From an uncultured Pelagibacteraceae bacterium (GTDB taxonomy: Bacteria > Pseudomonadota > Alphaproteobacteria > Pelagibacterales > Pelagibacteraceae), in NCBI GenBank assembly GCA_902551985.1, contig CACDFI010000002.1:62001-126000 (forward strand): a stretch of 64,000 bases of DNA, read 5' to 3'. The position numbers and the translations under genes were made by a program. The notes below the pieces were generated by a model. The model was not told where the DNA came from, did not search any database, and was given only the letters and a program-made list of their open reading frames with translations. The stretch's first letter is position 1; each line of letters opens with the position of its first letter. Shown one piece after another: positions 16,788 through 24,576 of the stretch.

Positions 16788-18159
16788 TAATTAAATCTTT
16801 CTTTGAAAAAGTTTTATTATTCTCTCCCTTAACACCTTTTAAATTTTTAATTGTCACCGTATTATCTTTAAACTCATTTTCTCCACAGATAATGGCAACT
16901 GGCAATTGGCGTTTATTTGCAAAAGTAAGCTGTTTACCGAGATTTTTTTTAGAATCTAAAAATATTTCAGCATTAATATTGTTTTGTCTTAATAGATCTA
17001 AAATTTCGTAGTAATTTTCTAAATATTTTTGGTCCATTACACATACCAAAACTGGTTTTTGTTCATTTAATTGAATTTGATCTAATTGCATTAATGCAAA
17101 TAAAAGTCTATCTACGCCAAAACTAATGCCTGTCCCAGGAATATCTACGCCTTTAAATCTAGATATGAGCTTTGCGTAAGCTCCTCCTGAGCAAATGCTA
17201 CCAATATCTACTTCTTTGCCTTTGTTATTTGTAACTTTAAAATTTAGATTTGTTTCTACAATAAAATCAGAATAATAAGCTAAACCTCTCACAATTGTGA
17301 AATTAGTTTTTACTTGATCTAAACTTGATCCATACCCAAGAACCACAAAAAATTCTTCCAACTCGTTTATTCCTTCTTGTGACAATGGATTTTTTAAGCT
17401 TTGTTTCAGTTCTTTTAAATCCTTTATTTTTAGATATTTTAATATTTGGTCAACCTGCTCATCATTTAAATCTGCACCTTTTGTGATAGCTCCACTAGTA
17501 TCTTTTCTTTCTTTTCTTAAGAGATCTTCTACACCTTTTAGCCCAAAACCAGGTTTATCAAGTTTATCAATTGCTCTAATAACTTTTAATTGCTTTTCAT
17601 TGGATATTTTCAAATCATCTAACAATCCCTGAACTATTTTTCTATTACTTACATTGATTGTAAATTGATCTTTCTTTAGTCCACATTCAAGTAATGCTGC
17701 TGAAATTAAGTTGCAAAGCTCTACATTAGCCTGTGATGAGTTTACATTTCCAACAATATCAAAATCTGCTTGTAGAAATTCTCTATATCTTCCATTACCT
17801 GCCTTTTCGTTACGGAAAACATTTTGAATAGCGTATCTTTTATAAATTGAGGGTAACTCTTGATTATTTTGTGCAACAAATCTTGCTAAGGGGCTAGATA
17901 AATCGTATCTAAGAGTAATATTTTTATCTCCATCTTTAAATGAAAATACATCAGACATAGGGTTAGTTTCATCCTCTGCCAAAAATGATCCAATATTTTC
18001 ACTGATCTCAAACGATGGGGTTTCTAATGGCTCAGCACCAAACTTAATAAAAACATTCTCAATTGCTGATAAAAGCTTTTTTTTGAGAAGGAGTTTTTTA
18101 TCCCAACGATCTTCAAACCCTGAAGGTAACCCAGGTATTAATTTATTTTCTTTCTTCAT
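16765..18159 (-). CDS. hisS: Histidyl-tRNA synthetase, divergent signature motifs
   Basis: HisRS charges tRNA-His. The 464-residue class II enzyme shows GFEDRW, motif 2 (LRYDLSSPLARFVAQN), QADFDIVGN and motif 3 (GTGISFGVDRLLFAL), plus an anticodon-binding domain from about 370 (VLVCVMDQ...). The histidine-binding signatures differ: VRGLDYY reads VRGLAYY, keeping the catalytic Arg, and GGRYD reads GGAYA. The ATG is only 4 nt after the CCA end of tRNA-His, so no separate leader exists; any ribosome site would lie inside the tRNA. Tight coupling to tRNA levels or leaderless translation after tRNA cleavage is plausible (inference). Confidence 0.92.
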   Translation of the reverse strand: MKKENKLIPGLPSGFEDRWDKKLLLKKKLLSAIENVFIKFGAEPLETPSFEISENIGSFLAEDETNPMSDVFSFKDGDKNITLRYDLSSPLARFVAQNNQELPSIYKRYAIQNVFRNEKAGNGRYREFLQADFDIVGNVNSSQANVELCNLISAALLECGLKKDQFTINVSNRKIVQGLLDDLKISNEKQLKVIRAIDKLDKPGFGLKGVEDLLRKERKDTSGAITKGADLNDEQVDQILKYLKIKDLKELKQSLKNPLSQEGINELEEFFVVLGYGSSLDQVKTNFTIVRGLAYYSDFIVETNLNFKVTNNKGKEVDIGSICSGGAYAKLISRFKGVDIPGTGISFGVDRLLFALMQLDQIQLNEQKPVLVCVMDQKYLENYYEILDLLRQNNINAEIFLDSKKNLGKQLTFANKRQLPVAIICGENEFKDNTVTIKNLKGVKGENNKTFSKKDLINEVKKLI

Positions 18160-18163
18160 TTTT

Positions 18164-18238
18164 TGGTACCCTGGCTTGGGATCGAACCAAAAATTTCAGT
18201 TCCACAAACTGACGTGATAACCATTTCACCACCAGGGC
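18164..18238 (-). tRNA. tRNA-His (GTG anticodon), no encoded G-1, A73
   Basis: This is a 75-nt cloverleaf with encoded CCA. The acceptor is GCCCTGG pairing CCAGGGT (G1-U72 wobble), the anticodon stem TCAGT/ACTGA and the loop TTGTGGA, giving anticodon GTG. The base before G1 is A, so the usual G-1 is not encoded, and the discriminator is A instead of C. This combination is known from a group of Alphaproteobacteria with a distinct HisRS. The tRNA stands 4 nt before hisS on the same strand, so both are almost certainly on one transcript. Confidence 0.95.
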
Positions 18239-18467
18239 TTATTCTTGTTTTATACTAATTAGAGTTAAATTTAAATTTATAAATAGTTAAATAGCTAGCT
18301 GCAAGCCAGCATGAAAATGATGTCTTTTGTGAGATACAAGGATGTAACTATTTAAAATCATGAGAGTTAAATAGCATTTTAAACTTAAAATGCAAGTATG
18401 CATTGTATAGGAATATTTATAGGCTTGCCTACTATATTCCTATACAAAATTTTAAATGAAATAAATT
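18239..18467 (-). other. Structured 229-nt spacer between cold-shock gene and tRNA-His; possible RNA
   Basis: No ORF is evident. Inverted repeats are dense. TAAATAGTTA (18280-18289) pairs perfectly with TAACTATTTA (18345-18354), enclosing GCTG/CAGC (18298-18301/18307-18310) and TTTTGT/ACAAGG (18325-18330/18336-18341, two G-U pairs on +). GCATTTTAA pairs TTAAAATGC (18374-18382/18385-18393), and a 13-bp hairpin lies at 18404-18446. AGTTAAATAGC occurs twice (18285 and 18365). The layout suggests a folded RNA or processing element; the strand is not settled, and I list minus because both flanking genes run that way. It must also hold any tRNA-His/hisS promoter. Confidence 0.45.
18404..18446. repeat. 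13-bp perfect inverted repeat downstream of cold-shock gene
   Basis: TGTATAGGAATAT (18404-18416) and ATATTCCTATACA (18434-18446) are exact reverse complements around a 17-nt loop that contains TAGGC/GCCTA. It begins 21 nt after the cold-shock stop codon (minus strand). The position suits a terminator or a 3'-end stabiliser, but neither strand has a proper T-tract directly after the stem, so it is not a typical intrinsic terminator. Confidence 0.7.
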
Positions 18468-18680
18468 TTAAGATGTTTTCTTTAAATTTACAGCGCTAGG
18501 ACCTTTATCTCCATCCTGAATTTCAAATTCTACAGCGTCGTTCTCATTCAAAAAACGAAGTCCTGCTTCACGAACTGCGCTTGCATGAACGAAACAATCT
18601 TTTTCTCCGTCTTCTCTTTCTATAAAACCGTAGCCCTTTTTACCGTTGAACCACTTTACTTTACCTTTTAATGTACTCAT
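18468..18680 (-). CDS. Cold-shock domain protein (CspA family)
   Basis: This is a 70-residue single cold-shock domain with [17 protein letters not shown] (RNP1) and CFVHASAV (RNP2-like), then [17 protein letters not shown]. Such proteins bind single-stranded RNA/DNA and loosen mRNA structure. The length is standard. It is preceded by a 117-nt leader after tRNA-Phe, and followed by the structured spacer before tRNA-His. Which of the several Csp paralogues it corresponds to cannot be said, so no symbol is given. Confidence 0.95.
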   Translation of the reverse strand: MSTLKGKVKWFNGKKGYGFIEREDGEKDCFVHASAVREAGLRFLNENDAVEFEIQDGDKGPSAVNLKKTS

Positions 18681-18797
18681 ACTTTTTGTTTACTCTTTCT
18701 TTATTGTATTAAACTTAGCTAAACTTCAGCTAGCGGGATAATTATTAGATTTTAAATTTGAATGCAAGCTTTAATCAAGCGCACTTTTAACAGTTTG
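18681..18797 (-). promoter_or_regulatory. Leader between tRNA-Phe and cold-shock gene
   Basis: This 117-nt stretch precedes the cold-shock start on the minus strand. It contains the hairpin TAGCT-GAAGTTT-AGCTA (about 18717-18733, minus) and a doubled GCTTG element with the palindrome AAGCTT about 18761-18777. Long 5' leaders with temperature-dependent folding are typical of csp mRNAs, so a similar role is possible; no cold-box sequence was recognised. Confidence 0.4.
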
Positions 18798-18873
18798 TGG
18801 TGGCTTCGGCGGGACTCGAACCAGCGACACAAGCCTTTTCAGGGCTCTGCTCTACCAACTGAGCTACGAAGCC
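18798..18873 (-). tRNA. tRNA-Phe (GAA anticodon)
   Basis: This is a 76-nt cloverleaf with encoded CCA. The acceptor is GGCTTCG/CGAAGCC, discriminator A, D-arm GCTCAGTTGGTAGAGC, anticodon loop CTGAAAA (GAA), and T-arm with GGTTCGAGTCCC. The 5' end begins 5 nt after the infA stop codon, so it is probably cut out of the infA transcript. Confidence 0.97.
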
Positions 18874-18878
18874 AAAAT

Positions 18879-19097
18879 TTAAAATCTAAAAATAATTCGT
18901 CCCTTTGATAGGTCGTAAGGACTGATCTCAACAGTAACATTATCACCTTGCAAAACTCGAATTCTATTTTTTCTTAACTTCCCAGCAGTATGTGCAGTTA
19001 CAATTTGTTTATTTTCATCTAATTGTACTCTGAACATTGCATTGGGAAGAAGATCAATTACTTTTCCTTTGAACTCTAACAAGTCTTGTTTTGCCAA
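18879..19097 (-). CDS. infA: Translation initiation factor IF-1
   Basis: This is a 72-residue OB-fold protein matching IF-1 throughout: [61 protein letters not shown]. It occupies the ribosomal A site during initiation. The gene follows hisD by 2 nt and precedes tRNA-Phe by 5 nt, so hisD, infA and the tRNA appear to be on one transcript. Confidence 0.97.
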   Translation of the reverse strand: MAKQDLLEFKGKVIDLLPNAMFRVQLDENKQIVTAHTAGKLRKNRIRVLQGDNVTVEISPYDLSKGRIIFRF

Positions 19098-19099
19098 TA

Positions 19100-20365
19100 T
19101 TACCTTCTCCTTATTCTAGATTTTATACTCAAAGCATGACCTTTTAATTCTTCATACTCAGCGAGATGTTTAGCGTATTCTCCTATTTTCTCAACACCTT
19201 TTTTTGAGAGTGTTATCAGGCTGATTTTTTTATAAAATTCACTAAGACTTAATCCTGAAGAAAATTTAGCAGATGAATTTGTAGGTAATACGTGGTTTGT
19301 TCCAACAGCATAATCACTTAACGCCATAGGAGAGTACTTACCTATGCAAATACTTCCTGCATTAAAAATTTTATCTTTATATTTTTTGTAGTTACTTACA
19401 TTTAACTCTAAATGTTCAGGAGCTATTTCATTAATTACATTTATAATCTGCTTATCATTATTTACTTTTAGAATAAGTCCATTATTTTTGATGCTTTTTG
19501 TAGCAATACTTTGTCGTGGTATTTTTTTTAATTTGGAGATCAAATCCTTTTTGAATTTTTTAATTAAATTTGAGTCTTTTGTAATTAATATGCATTGTGA
19601 ATTTATATCATGCTCTGCTTGACCAATCATTGATGTTGTAACTTCATTCAAATTAGTTTTGCCATCTGCTAATATTGTTATTTCAGATGGACCAGCAATC
19701 ATTCCTTCAATTCCTACATCTCCAAAAACTTGCCTTTTAGCACCAGCAACAAAGATATTACCTGGGCCAACAATTTTATTTACTTTTTGAATATAGGCTA
19801 AACTACCTATGGCTTGCGCTCCTCCCATAGAATAAATTTCATTTATACCTAGTTTTTTTGCTGCATATAAAACTGCTGGATTTAGTTTTCCATTATTTTT
19901 TGGGTTTGCTAGTACGATTCTTTTTACACCTGCAATTTTTGCAGGAATTGCATTCATCAATAATGTAGATGGCAAGTTTGCTGGAACATATATTCCTACT
20001 GATTGGATTGGCACATATTTATATTCTATTTTATTATTTAAACTATCTTTATAATAAATATTCTTGTTTTTTTGTTTAATGTGAAAATTGAATATTCTCT
20101 TTAATGCAAAATCAATTGCTTTTTTTATCTTAGGATCCAGAAATTTAATTGCATTATTTATTTCTTTAATGCTCGGCTTAATTTGACTATTTTTACTAAA
20201 TTTTTTTTCATATTTTTTAAGTGCTTTATTTTTATTTTTCTTAATATCGCTAAGGATCTTTGATATAATTTTATTTTCAGGTTTTTTTGAAGACCTTCTA
20301 ACGTCTAGGAATTTTGTTAAATTATCTAAATAGTTTTTTTTATTACAATTAATTTGTTTTATCAT
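19100..20365 (-). CDS. hisD: Histidinol dehydrogenase
   Basis: HisD oxidises histidinol to histidine in two NAD-dependent steps. The 421-residue protein shows the family signature region [17 protein letters not shown]...[16 protein letters not shown], the catalytic-site IAPEHLEL and [21 protein letters not shown]. It overlaps the DUF2948 gene by 17 nt and is followed by infA. The murA-DUF2948-hisD order is common in Alphaproteobacteria. hisG, hisZ and hisS lie close by on the same strand, but across the csp and tRNA genes. Confidence 0.95.
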   Translation of the reverse strand: MIKQINCNKKNYLDNLTKFLDVRRSSKKPENKIISKILSDIKKNKNKALKKYEKKFSKNSQIKPSIKEINNAIKFLDPKIKKAIDFALKRIFNFHIKQKNKNIYYKDSLNNKIEYKYVPIQSVGIYVPANLPSTLLMNAIPAKIAGVKRIVLANPKNNGKLNPAVLYAAKKLGINEIYSMGGAQAIGSLAYIQKVNKIVGPGNIFVAGAKRQVFGDVGIEGMIAGPSEITILADGKTNLNEVTTSMIGQAEHDINSQCILITKDSNLIKKFKKDLISKLKKIPRQSIATKSIKNNGLILKVNNDKQIINVINEIAPEHLELNVSNYKKYKDKIFNAGSICIGKYSPMALSDYAVGTNHVLPTNSSAKFSSGLSLSEFYKKISLITLSKKGVEKIGEYAKHLAEYEELKGHALSIKSRIRRR

Positions 20366-20759
20366 TTTCTAATTTTTGATCCTCTAGTGTTACTTCAATT
20401 ACCTCAGCGGAGAGAGTTATAATTCTATTTTTCGAAAATAACATAATTATTTCAAAGTTTTGTTCTTTCTTAAAAATATCAATAGTTAAGAGTTCTAATG
20501 AAAGATTCGGGTCTTTTTGGTCTATATTCTTTGATTTAGAAGAATTTATAAATTCAAATTTAATAATGCTGTTTATTTGCTTATTTTTATTTTCCTCCTC
20601 TTTGCTAAGCCTTAATATAGACATCAGGAAAATCTTATTTGAGGCTAAATACTTAACATCTTTTATATTTACTCTACCTTCAGAACAGCAAGCTGAAATG
20701 ACATTGAGATCCTCGGGAGATTGTGCAATTATCTTTTTTAAGTATTGATTTTCCATCAA
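20349..20759 (-). CDS. DUF2948 family protein of unknown function
   Basis: This 136-residue protein resembles the alphaproteobacterial DUF2948 family in its opening (AQSPEDLNVISACCSEGRVNIKDVKYLASNKIFLMSILR, about residues 11-50) and in its location between murA and hisD. It has no membrane segment or signal peptide and ends in an acidic/basic tail. The family has no known function. The start (ATG 20759) overlaps murA by 4 nt (ATGA), and the end overlaps hisD. MMENQYL has two adjacent Met codons, so the start is uncertain by one residue. Confidence 0.8.
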   Translation of the reverse strand: MMENQYLKKIIAQSPEDLNVISACCSEGRVNIKDVKYLASNKIFLMSILRLSKEEENKNKQINSIIKFEFINSSKSKNIDQKDPNLSLELLTIDIFKKEQNFEIIMLFSKNRIITLSAEVIEVTLEDQKLENDKTN

Positions 20760-22018
20760 CTAATACGTCTTATTTTTACACCCACTTTTCTGAGTTTATT
20801 CTCTATATTTTCATATCCTCTATCTAAGTGGTAAATTCTATTAATAATAGATGTCCCTCTGGCAACAAGTGCTGCTAGAACTAATGCAACTGATGCTCTT
20901 AAGTCACTAGACATTAATTCTGCAGCCTTAAAATTTGTGCTTCCTAAAATTAAAGCCTTATTTTTTTTTATTATGATTTCAGCACCTAATCTTCTTAATT
21001 CGGCAACATGCATGAATCTATTTTCAAAAATACTCTCCGTTATTGAGCTTTTTCCTTTTGCCTTGCATAAAAGAACCATGAATTGTGCTTGCAAATCTGT
21101 TGGAAAATTTGGGTACTCTTTTGTGACCAAATTGGTGATATTTTTAATTTTTTTTGGACCTAGTATATGGATTTGATTTTTACTTGTTTTAATTTTAGCG
21201 CCAACCTTCTTCAGTAAAGATAGTTCTGCTTTTATAATTTTAGGATCAAAGTTATTAATCTTTAAATTACCACCAGTCAAACATGCTGCGACACAAAAAG
21301 TTCCGGTTTCTATCCTATCTGACATAACTGAATAAATAGTACTTTTTAAAATTTTTACTCCCTCAATCTTCACAGTTCGTTTACCAATAAATTTTATTTT
21401 AGCACCACCAGACTTTAAAAAATTTATTAAATCAATTATTTCTGGTTCAATTGCACAATTTCTAAGTATTGTAATTCCATTCGCTAGGCATGCTGCTATA
21501 ATTGTATTTTCAGTTGCCCCAACACTGATTTTTGAAAATCTAATTTTTGCGCCTTTTAGTTTTCCTTTAGAATTTGCATGTATATAACCTTTTTTGATTT
21601 CATACTTCATTCCAAGTTTTTTAAGTGCATTTAAATGATAATTTATAGGTCTTGCTCCAATTAAGCAGCCTCCAGGTAAAGAGGTAATAGATTTTTGATA
21701 CTTAGCAACCAGGGCACCTAAAACTAAAATTCCAGCTCTCATTGTTCTAACAAGAGAATATGAGGCAAAAAATTTATGTTTTTTTTTCTTTGTTATTTTA
21801 ACAGTTTTTTTATCTTTACTAAATTTTATTATTGACCCAAGGGATTTTAAAAGATTAATCATTGTATCTATATCTTTCACTCTTGGTAAATTTTTAATTA
21901 TAACTTCTTTTTCAAATAAAATCGTTGATGCTAATATTGGTAAAGCAGCATTTTTAGAACCTGAAATTGCAATCTCTCCCTTTAATTTACTAGGGCCTTT
22001 AACAATAAATTTGTCCAT
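20756..22018 (-). CDS. murA: UDP-N-acetylglucosamine 1-carboxyvinyltransferase
   Basis: MurA transfers enolpyruvate from PEP to UDP-GlcNAc, the first committed step of peptidoglycan synthesis. The 420-residue protein shows ISGSKNAALPILAST and VRTMRAGILVLGALVA. It also has PGGCLIGARPINYHL, with the catalytic, fosfomycin-targeted cysteine at about 118, and GGNLKINNFDPKII, YPNFPTDLQAQF and DLRASVALVLAALVARG. It follows dcd by 2 nt and overlaps the DUF2948 gene. The fosfomycin-sensitive Cys is present. Confidence 0.96.
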   Translation of the reverse strand: MDKFIVKGPSKLKGEIAISGSKNAALPILASTILFEKEVIIKNLPRVKDIDTMINLLKSLGSIIKFSKDKKTVKITKKKKHKFFASYSLVRTMRAGILVLGALVAKYQKSITSLPGGCLIGARPINYHLNALKKLGMKYEIKKGYIHANSKGKLKGAKIRFSKISVGATENTIIAACLANGITILRNCAIEPEIIDLINFLKSGGAKIKFIGKRTVKIEGVKILKSTIYSVMSDRIETGTFCVAACLTGGNLKINNFDPKIIKAELSLLKKVGAKIKTSKNQIHILGPKKIKNITNLVTKEYPNFPTDLQAQFMVLLCKAKGKSSITESIFENRFMHVAELRRLGAEIIIKKNKALILGSTNFKAAELMSSDLRASVALVLAALVARGTSIINRIYHLDRGYENIENKLRKVGVKIRRIS

Positions 22019-22020
22019 TA

Positions 22021-22575
22021 TTATATTTTTGGAAGTGTAACTCCCTTTTGGCCCTGATATTTGCCATTTCTATCTGCATATGAAACTGATGGATCTTCAT
22101 TTCCTTTGATAAACACAAATTGTGCAACACCTTCATTAGCATAAATTTTTGCTGGTAATGGTGTTGTGTTTGAGAATTCTAAAGTTACATGACCTTCCCA
22201 TCCTGGCTCAAGAGGCGTGACATTAACTATTATTCCACATCTTGCATAGGTAGATTTTCCTAAACAAATTACCAAAACATTTTTTGGAATTTTGAAATAC
22301 TCTACTGTTCTTGCTAACACGAAAGAATTAGGTGGTATTATACATTCTGATGAATTTTTAGTAATAAAATTAGAAGATTTAAAATTTTTTGGATCTACAA
22401 TTTCAGAATTGACATTAGTGAATATTTTAAATTCGTCAGAGACCCTTGCATCGTAACCATATGATGATACACCAAATGATATTTTATCACCTCGAACTTG
22501 TTTATCTTCAAATGGAGAAATCATGTCATTATCTTTGGCCATTTGAATAATCCACTTATCAGATTGAACTGACAT
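22021..22575 (-). CDS. dcd: dCTP deaminase
   Basis: Dcd converts dCTP to dUTP on the way to dTTP. The 184-residue protein has [22 protein letters not shown], the [24 protein letters not shown] active-site region (about 124-147, with the S-x-x-A-R motif and catalytic Glu), and the C-terminal [13 protein letters not shown] lid. Length is typical. Its ATG shares one base with the stop of the small ORF upstream (TAATG), indicating translational coupling. Confidence 0.95.
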   Translation of the reverse strand: MSVQSDKWIIQMAKDNDMISPFEDKQVRGDKISFGVSSYGYDARVSDEFKIFTNVNSEIVDPKNFKSSNFITKNSSECIIPPNSFVLARTVEYFKIPKNVLVICLGKSTYARCGIIVNVTPLEPGWEGHVTLEFSNTTPLPAKIYANEGVAQFVFIKGNEDPSVSYADRNGKYQGQKGVTLPKI

Positions 22576-22679
22576 TATTTATTTTTTTTCTTTGTTTTTT
22601 TTTGGAATTCTTTTCTCTTTTTTAAATTTTTTCTTAAAGCAAGTTCAAGTTTACTTAAATTATTTTTCTTTGAAGTCAT
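22575..22679 (-). CDS. Small basic protein, 34 residues, unknown function
   Basis: This short ORF starts with ATG at 22679 and ends with TAA at 22575-22577, whose last base is the first base of the dcd start (TAATG). The product is very basic, beginning [18 protein letters not shown] and continuing [10 protein letters not shown]. The [13 protein letters not shown] phrase resembles tiny basic proteins that I associate with Alphaproteobacteria, but I cannot name a family. Support comes from the exact coupling to dcd and the 3-nt spacing to the gene before it. A nucleic-acid or ribosome association is possible from charge alone (inference). Confidence 0.55.
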   Translation of the reverse strand: MTSKKNNLSKLELALRKNLKKRKEFQKKTKKKNK

Positions 22680-22682
22680 AAT

Positions 22683-22880
22683 TTATTTTTTGTCAGGATT
22701 TGTAAGATGATCTAGAGTGATAACTTGATCGATAGGAATTGTTTTATCATCTTCTATTTTTGCTGATCCAGTTTTGATTTGCTTCTTAGCTCTTTTTTCA
22801 GCAAGTTTTTTTTCTCTTTTTGCTTTTTTTTCCATGAGCTTTGCGTTTTTATTAGCTCCATATGTGTAGTGAATTCCCAT
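22683..22880 (-). CDS. Small conserved-looking protein, unknown function
   Basis: This 65-residue product begins MGIHYTYGANKNAKLMEKK, then a strongly basic helical stretch KREKKLAEKRAKKQ (about 22-35), then an acidic tail with PIDQVITLDHL. No membrane segment, signal peptide or known motif is seen. It is the first gene of the apparent run 65-aa, 34-aa, dcd, murA, DUF2948, hisD, infA, tRNA-Phe. The charge pattern suggests RNA or ribosome binding (inference only). I do not recognise the family. Confidence 0.6.
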   Translation of the reverse strand: MGIHYTYGANKNAKLMEKKAKREKKLAEKRAKKQIKTGSAKIEDDKTIPIDQVITLDHLTNPDKK

Positions 22881-22975
22881 AACATTTTCCTTAGCTAGAT
22901 ATAACTTATTTTAAAAAAAAATTAAGGCAATAATTTGAAAAAATTAAATTTATACACTAATTTGAGTTAAATATT

Positions 22976-23049
22976 GCCCTTATAGTTAAATGGTATAACA
23001 CATCCATGGTAAGGATGAGTTTCCAGTTCAATTCTGGGTGAGGGCACCA
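22976..23049 (+). tRNA. tRNA-Thr (GGT anticodon)
   Basis: This is a 74-nt cloverleaf with encoded CCA. The acceptor is GCCCTTA/TGAGGGC, discriminator A, D-arm GTTA/TAAC, anticodon stem CATCC/GGATG with loop ATGGTAA (GGT), and T-arm TCCAG-TTCAATT-CTGGG. The only + strand gene between two minus-strand blocks, it needs its own promoter within the 95-nt region 22881-22975. It ends 3 nt before the stop codon of the convergent VTT protein gene. Confidence 0.95.
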
Positions 23050-23052
23050 GTT

Positions 23053-23772
23053 TTATTTTGTGTAAAATTTTTTTTTAAATATAAGTCCAATTGAAACTAA
23101 AATTATAATACCAAGAATTGGCAAATAAATATCTGGAGTAAAAATTAGTTCAACAATAGTTGGAACCTCAGCATTTTCTTCTAAAATCTTACTCAAACCA
23201 GCTCCAAGAGATGCTCCAACAAATAATTGTGGAGTCATTCCAATTATTGAACCTAAAAAAAAGTTTCTAACTTTAACATTAAAAATTGTTGGTAAAATAT
23301 TTGAAATAAAAAAAGGAATACCACCAATAAATCTATAAATTAGAAAAAAAATAAATTCATTCTTTTTAAATTTTTCAGTCAAATTACTAAAACGTGATGA
23401 AAATTTCTTCTCAACTAAATCTTTAAAAAAGTAATTAGCAAATACATATAAAAGTGTTGCACCTATTGATAATCCAAATACTATAAGCAAAGTTCCTAAC
23501 CACTTTCCAAAAATAAAACCACCGACTAAAAATACAGGTGAACCAAAACCTAACAAAAGAACCCATACTATAGTACCTAATAAAAAAATAATACTTGATA
23601 TAAAAATATTACCATTTTTAATTTCTTCCAAAGCATTTCTATTTTCTCTTATTAGTTCATAACTAGAAAAATCCTGAAATGAAAATTTATTAAAAAAAAA
23701 CAATAAAAAAACAAATACTATCAAAATGTAAGCAGAGCCTAAAAATACTTTAATTTTTTTTTCTCTATTCAT
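23053..23772 (-). CDS. VTT-domain (TVP38/TMEM64, DedA-like) membrane protein
   Basis: This is a 239-residue integral membrane protein with about five or six hydrophobic segments: 10-28, 57-80, 85-112, 135-165 region, 170-190 and 213-232. The central GSPVFLVGGFIFGKWLGTL and SIGATLLYVFANYF match the VTT/SNARE-associated fold, and the later RFIGGIPFFISNILPTIFNV...FLGSIIGMTPQLFVGASLGAG is typical of TVP38/TMEM64. The family is linked to lipid handling across membranes, but the substrate here is unknown. It diverges from rpmH and converges on tRNA-Thr. Confidence 0.88.
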   Translation of the reverse strand: MNREKKIKVFLGSAYILIVFVFLLFFFNKFSFQDFSSYELIRENRNALEEIKNGNIFISSIIFLLGTIVWVLLLGFGSPVFLVGGFIFGKWLGTLLIVFGLSIGATLLYVFANYFFKDLVEKKFSSRFSNLTEKFKKNEFIFFLIYRFIGGIPFFISNILPTIFNVKVRNFFLGSIIGMTPQLFVGASLGAGLSKILEENAEVPTIVELIFTPDIYLPILGIIILVSIGLIFKKKFYTK

Positions 23773-23855
23773 TGATTTTTTAACTTATTAAAAATCACTG
23801 TACTTATATACATATATTTGTATAACTACCGAAATTTAACATTAATTTAACAACA

Positions 23856-23993
23856 ATGAAACGTACATATCAACCAAGTAATAGAAAAAGAAAAAAAGCT
23901 GTTGGCTTTAGAGCTAAAAGAAAAACTAAGGGTGGAAGAAAAGTATTAAAAAGAAGAAGGGCTAAAGGAAGAAAAAAATTAACAAACGCTTAA
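23856..23993 (+). CDS. rpmH: 50S ribosomal protein L34
   Basis: This is a 45-residue, very basic protein: [19 protein letters not shown], then [20 protein letters not shown]. This is a full match to L34. It is followed by rnpA with a TAATG overlap, the universal rpmH-rnpA pairing. The 83-nt region before it (23773-23855) separates it from the divergent VTT gene and must carry promoters for both; TATAAC at 23821 is a possible -10 element. Confidence 0.97.
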   Translation: MKRTYQPSNRKRKKAVGFRAKRKTKGGRKVLKRRRAKGRKKLTNA

Positions 23994-24334
23994 TGAAAAA
24001 AAAGATTGTTAGCCTTTCTAAAAATGAGGACTTTAAGTCAATTCTTGGTGGAAAAAAAATTTCTAATAAGTATTTAACAATTTTCTTTAAAAAACTTTCA
24101 GATAAAAATACAAGCAGATTAAATATAAGCTTTGTAGCCAAAAAAAAATTAGGAAATGCTGTTATTAGAAATAGAATTAAAAGAAGATTAAGAAATATAA
24201 TGAATGATGCTTTAAAAACAATTAATATTAATCTAAATTATTGCTATTTATTAATTGCAAGAATATCTGTTAACAATGATCCTTATGAGAAAATAAAAAT
24301 GGTAACACTTGAGGATTTTAAAAAGATTAAATGA
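23993..24334 (+). CDS. rnpA: Ribonuclease P protein component
   Basis: RnpA assists the RNase P RNA in cutting tRNA 5' leaders. The 113-residue protein has the RNR-type signature KKLGNAVIRNRIKRRLRNIM (about 58-77) after LNISFVAK, with the usual LLIAR strand later. It is coupled to rpmH (TAATG) and to yidD (ATGA). RNase P is directly relevant in this window, where several tRNAs are embedded in mRNAs. Confidence 0.95.
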   Translation: MKKKIVSLSKNEDFKSILGGKKISNKYLTIFFKKLSDKNTSRLNISFVAKKKLGNAVIRNRIKRRLRNIMNDALKTININLNYCYLLIARISVNNDPYEKIKMVTLEDFKKIK

Positions 24335-24573
24335 ATAAACTTATAAAATATTTAATGATCAAAACGATCAAATTATATCAAATAGTAATATCTCCATTTT
24401 TAGGAAACAACTGTAGATATCTTCCTACATGTTCAGATTATTTTATAGAAAGTCTAAAAGAGTACGGAATTTTTAAAGGAAGTATTAATGGATTCAAAAG
24501 AATTCTAAGTTGTCACCCTGTAAAATTTTTAGGTGGTGGCGAAGGATTTGATCCTATCAAAAAGAAAAAGTAG
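24331..24573 (+). CDS. yidD: Membrane protein insertion efficiency factor YidD
   Basis: This is an 80-residue protein with the family core IVISPFLGNNCRYLPTCSDYFIESLKEYGIFKG...RILSCHP, including the three conserved cysteines, followed by GGGEGFDP. YidD is a peripheral inner-membrane protein that aids YidC/Sec insertion. The rnpA-yidD-yidC order is standard. The start overlaps rnpA by 4 nt. Confidence 0.95.
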   Translation: MNKLIKYLMIKTIKLYQIVISPFLGNNCRYLPTCSDYFIESLKEYGIFKGSINGFKRILSCHPVKFLGGGEGFDPIKKKK

Positions 24574-24576
24574 TTT

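Noticed and set aside
18404..18446. Intrinsic terminator after the cold-shock gene
   Set aside because: The stem is strong, but neither strand has a T-tract right after it, so I list it only as an inverted repeat.
22881..22975. Definite promoter for tRNA-Thr
   Set aside because: TATACA at 22951 and TTGAAA at 22935 are too close together for a standard promoter, and other choices are equally weak.
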